Below are positions 4,736-7,732 of a DNA stretch of 7,732 nt, one piece after another. The DNA lies in assembly GCA_023254955.1 (NCBI GenBank), contig JALRKC010000036.1:1-7732 (forward strand), in the 5' to 3' direction. Both the position numbers and the translations under genes were made by a program. Numbering within the stretch: the first letter of the stretch is position 1; every line of letters starts with the position of its first letter. The notes below the pieces were generated by a model. It saw nothing but the letters and a program-made list of their open reading frames with translations, did not search any database and was not told where the DNA came from. This stretch comes from Candidatus Nanopelagicales bacterium (GTDB lineage: Bacteria; Actinomycetota; Actinomycetes; S36-B12; UBA5976).

Positions 4736-7732
4736 TGAGATGGAGCATGAAGTCCTCAAATTTTGGAAGTCAGAGTCGATATTCGAAAAATCGGTCGCCA
4801 GCAGATCTGATTCCCCCACTTGGATTTTTTACGAAGGTCCTCCTACTGCCAATGGGTTACCCGGGGCACATCACGTAGAAGCCAGAGTTTTCAAAGATGT
4901 GTTCCCGCGATATCGAACAATGCGCGGGCTGCAGGTGCCAAGGCGTGCCGGTTGGGATTGCCATGGTTTACCTGTGGAGTTAGCAGTAGAAAAAGAGTTG
5001 GGTTTTACTGGCAAGACAGACATCGAAGAATATGGTGTTGCCGAATTTAATGAGGCTTGTCGTCAGTCGGTACTTCGTCATGTTGATGCATTTACTCGCA
5101 TGACCGACCGAATGGGTTACTGGGTTGACTTTGATGAAGCTTATTGGACGATGAGTCCTCAATACATTGAATCAGTCTGGTGGTCACTTTCTGAAATTCA
5201 CAAGAAAGGCCTATTAGTTCAAGACTTTAGGGTTTCACCCTATTGCCCAAGATGTGGCACCGGATTAAGTGATCACGAAGTTGCCCAGGGTTATCAAGAT
5301 GTTGTTGATCGATCAATTTACGTTAAATTCAAAATTACTTCTGGCAAATTACTTGATGAATTTAGTGACGTTTCCCTTTTAGTATGGACGACCACCCCTT
5401 GGACGCTTATTAGTAATACCGCTGTTGCGGTCGGTAGCGAAATTGTTTACCAGGTAATTGAATCTCTGGGCGAAAAATACGTTGTAGCTAAAGAACTAGT
5501 AGCCAATCTTTTTGAAGAATTTACCGTTTTAAAAGAATTGAGCGGAGCTGAATTAGTTGGCCACAATTACCAACCGCCATTCTCGTTAAAACAATTCCAG
5601 GAACACAAGAGCGAGAAACTACATTCAGTTCTTGCTGCAGATTTTGTCACAACTAGTGACGGTTCAGGAATCGTTCACCTAGCACCCGCCTTTGGTGCTG
5701 ACGATATGCGAACCTGTCGAATAAATTCACTTCCCGTAATAAATCCAGTACTACCGAATGGTGTTTTTGACGAGTCTTTTGACTTAATCAAAGGTCAATT
5801 CTTCAAAGATGCAGATCGCATAATTATTAAGAATCTATCGAGCACCGGCTTGCTGTTTAAAGAGACTCCTTATAAGCACTCTTACCCACATTGCTGGCGC
5901 TGCAAAACTCCATTGATGTATTACGCACAACCAGCTTGGTACATAAAAACAACATCAATAAAAGAAAAGTTAATTGCAGAAAACCAAAAAACCAATTGGT
6001 TCCCAGAGACAATTAAGAATGGACGCTACGGAGACTGGCTAGATAACAACGTAGATTGGGCGCTTTCGCGAAATCGCTACTGGGGAACCCCCTTGCCGAT
6101 TTGGATCTGTCAAGATCAACATCAAACTGCAGTTGCTTCTTTGACCGAGCTAAGTCAATTAGCTGGAAAAGATGTATCGCAAATTGATCCCCATCGTCCC
6201 TTCGTAGATGAAATTGTTATTAAGTGCCCAACTTGTGGCGGAGAGGCAACTCGCGTACCCGAGGTAATCGATTGTTGGTACGACTCAGGATCAATGCCTT
6301 TTGCTCAAATTTTCTACCCGCAGCAAAACCAAGATATCTTTAAAGATAACTACCCGGCAGATTTTATTTGTGAAGCAATTGATCAAACCCGTGGCTGGTT
6401 TTATACGCTAATGGCAATCGGAACTTTAGTTTTCGAGCAAAGTTCTTTCAAAAACGTTGTCGCCCTCGGTCATATTTTGGATGAAAAAGGGCGAAAGATG
6501 TCCAAGCACCTCGGAAACGTACTAGAGCCAATTGAATTAATGGACCAACACGGCGCTGACTCGGTTCGTTGGTTCATGTTGGCAGCAGGCTCGCCTTGGC
6601 AATCACGTCGTCTTGGACATTCGGCAATTAGTGAAGTAACTAGGAAAGTCTTGCTCACCTTGCTAAACAGCGCTTCATTCTTATCGCTTTACGGACGACT
6701 CAGCGATGTCGACTTTTTGAAACAACAAAAACCCGTTCGCCAAAGGCCAAGTTTAGATCGCTGGATAATTTCTTTAACTAATCAAACTGCCAATCAAGTA
6801 GCGGCGGCACTTGATAATTTTGACACCCAGCGGGCAGGCCGATTACTAGCTGAAGCAGTGGATGATCTTTCCAATTGGTACGTGAGAAGAAGTAGAAGAA
6901 GATTCTGGGATTCGGACCCAGATGCACTGGCAACCTTGCATCAAGCGCTCCGAACTTTAACTTTAATAATGGCACCATTTATTCCTTTTATTACCGAAAA
7001 GCTTTGGCAAGATTTATTTAGAACCACCACAGACGAAAACACTGAATCTGTGCACTTAGCTAATTGGCCTGAATTTGCTGATGATGAAATTGATCAAACC
7101 CTACTTTCGCAAATGCAGTTAGTTAGAAACCTTGTGGAGCTAGGTAGAAGCGCTCGAGCTGAATCAAAAATTAAAAATCGCCAACCCTTGGCTCGTGCCT
7201 TGATCGTGGCCCAAGGCTGGAGTGAAATTTCTCCAGAAGTACAAAATCAACTTCTTGAAGAGTTAAATATCTTAAATTTAGAATCGATTGATCAAACTCA
7301 AGATTTGGTTGATGTGTCTATCAAAGCCAACTTTAGAAACTTAGGATCCCGCTTTGGCTCAAAGACCAATCAAATCGCCCAATATATTAAAAACGAGCTC
7401 ACCGCAGAAGATATCTCTCACTTAAGAAAATCAGGAGAATTAAAAGTTGATTTTGAAGGTGAAGAAATTGTTTTGGTTTTAGCTGATCTAATAATTACTG
7501 AGACACCTCGAACTGGCTGGGCAGTGGCTAGTGCCGATGCAGCAACTGTGGCATTAGATCTGGAACTTACGGATGAATTAAAGGCTATGGGCCTTGCTCG
7601 CGAGGTTATAAGACTGATCCAAGAACACAGAAAGCTCTCTGGCTTTGATGTCTCTGACCGAATTTATGTTAATTTCACAACTGAGAGCGATGAATTAGCA
7701 GCGGCAATAAAGATTCATGCAGATGAGATCGC
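4701..7732 (+). CDS. ileS: Isoleucyl-tRNA synthetase, eukaryote-like type 2, 3' end outside window
   Basis: IleRS is the class I enzyme that activates isoleucine with ATP, charges tRNA-Ile and clears misactivated valine by editing. I read 1010 codons without a stop from the ATG at 4701. The Rossmann fold begins with FYEGPPTANGLP. The signature that is normally HxGH here reads GAHH (G55-H58, bases 4863-4874). GWDCHGLPVE follows (84-93). The editing domain (about 190-400) has WTTTPWTL (229-236) and GSGIVHLAPAFGADD (321-335), with the conserved Asp. Cysteine pairs at C182/C185, C398/C401 and C509/C512 look like zinc-knuckle remnants. The second signature is KMSKH (599-603), where the consensus is KMSKS. 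The anticodon-binding domain runs from about 686 (DRWIIS) and includes the SNWYVRRSRRRFW segment. Actinobacterial homologues are about 1050 residues, so only a short tail is missing. The overall sequence resembles streptomycete IleRS. It is transcribed away from lspA, whereas the usual actinobacterial order has both on the same strand. Confidence 0.97.
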   Translation, partial: MYREIGTRIDLSEMEHEVLKFWKSESIFEKSVASRSDSPTWIFYEGPPTANGLPGAHHVEARVFKDVFPRYRTMRGLQVPRRAGWDCHGLPVELAVEKELGFTGKTDIEEYGVAEFNEACRQSVLRHVDAFTRMTDRMGYWVDFDEAYWTMSPQYIESVWWSLSEIHKKGLLVQDFRVSPYCPRCGTGLSDHEVAQGYQDVVDRSIYVKFKITSGKLLDEFSDVSLLVWTTTPWTLISNTAVAVGSEIVYQVIESLGEKYVVAKELVANLFEEFTVLKELSGAELVGHNYQPPFSLKQFQEHKSEKLHSVLAADFVTTSDGSGIVHLAPAFGADDMRTCRINSLPVINPVLPNGVFDESFDLIKGQFFKDADRIIIKNLSSTGLLFKETPYKHSYPHCWRCKTPLMYYAQPAWYIKTTSIKEKLIAENQKTNWFPETIKNGRYGDWLDNNVDWALSRNRYWGTPLPIWICQDQHQTAVASLTELSQLAGKDVSQIDPHRPFVDEIVIKCPTCGGEATRVPEVIDCWYDSGSMPFAQIFYPQQNQDIFKDNYPADFICEAIDQTRGWFYTLMAIGTLVFEQSSFKNVVALGHILDEKGRKMSKHLGNVLEPIELMDQHGADSVRWFMLAAGSPWQSRRLGHSAISEVTRKVLLTLLNSASFLSLYGRLSDVDFLKQQKPVRQRPSLDRWIISLTNQTANQVAAALDNFDTQRAGRLLAEAVDDLSNWYVRRSRRRFWDSDPDALATLHQALRTLTLIMAPFIPFITEKLWQDLFRTTTDENTESVHLANWPEFADDEIDQTLLSQMQLVRNLVELGRSARAESKIKNRQPLARALIVAQGWSEISPEVQNQLLEELNILNLESIDQTQDLVDVSIKANFRNLGSRFGSKTNQIAQYIKNELTAEDISHLRKSGELKVDFEGEEIVLVLADLIITETPRTGWAVASADAATVALDLELTDELKAMGLAREVIRLIQEHRKLSGFDVSDRIYVNFTTESDELAAAIKIHADEI

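Noticed and set aside
4636..5050. Two overlapping plus-strand open frames around the ileS start
   Set aside because: They are in other frames than the well-supported ileS frame, which has an ideal Shine-Dalgarno and IleRS motifs; their translations resemble nothing.
4980..5162. Minus-strand open frame inside ileS
   Set aside because: Antisense shadow of conserved IleRS sequence, with no ribosome binding site seen.
6470..6978. Two minus-strand open frames inside ileS
   Set aside because: Antisense shadows of the KMSKH region and the anticodon-binding domain.

Overview
The window is a chromosomal housekeeping segment, most likely from a low-GC actinobacterium. The proteins read as actinobacterial. 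DnaE has an intact PHP domain, the GLKRQ-GVHAAGV region and a QFDLF clamp motif, like mycobacterial and streptomycete DnaE1. IleRS is the eukaryote-like 'type 2' form with a PGAHH signature. The order dnaE, rluD-like, lspA, ileS matches a cluster conserved next to the division genes in Actinobacteria. Base composition is modest (roughly 40-45 % GC by eye, not counted), well below typical soil actinobacteria. A streamlined aquatic lineage such as the acI/Nanopelagicales group would fit, but that placement is inference.

Layout. Positions 1-3108 (minus) hold the first 1036 codons of dnaE; its 3' end lies outside the window. After a 112-bp gap come a RluA/RluD-family pseudouridine synthase gene (3221-4135, minus) and lspA (4138-4644, minus), which are 2 nt apart. 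A compact 56-bp divergent intergenic region (4645-4700) separates lspA from ileS. ileS (4701 to the window end, plus) shows 1010 complete codons and also runs off the edge. About 98 % of the window is coding. I saw no tRNA, rRNA, CRISPR array, insertion sequence or phage gene, and both long edge genes read through without frameshift or internal stop.

Roles. DnaE copies and probably proofreads the chromosome. The pseudouridine synthase modifies structured RNA, probably rRNA. LspA removes lipoprotein signal peptides in the membrane. IleRS charges tRNA-Ile. They are linked by conserved neighbourhood rather than by one pathway.

I do not see an undescribed multi-gene system here. The points worth a second look are the swapped HIGH motif of IleRS (GAHH), the divergent orientation of ileS relative to lspA, and the palindrome-rich 56-bp intergenic region with a possibly leaderless lspA. 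Further points are the lack of room for a T-box leader before ileS, a possible Shine-Dalgarno-sequestering fold at the ileS start, and His-to-Gln next to the catalytic RLD motif of the pseudouridine synthase.
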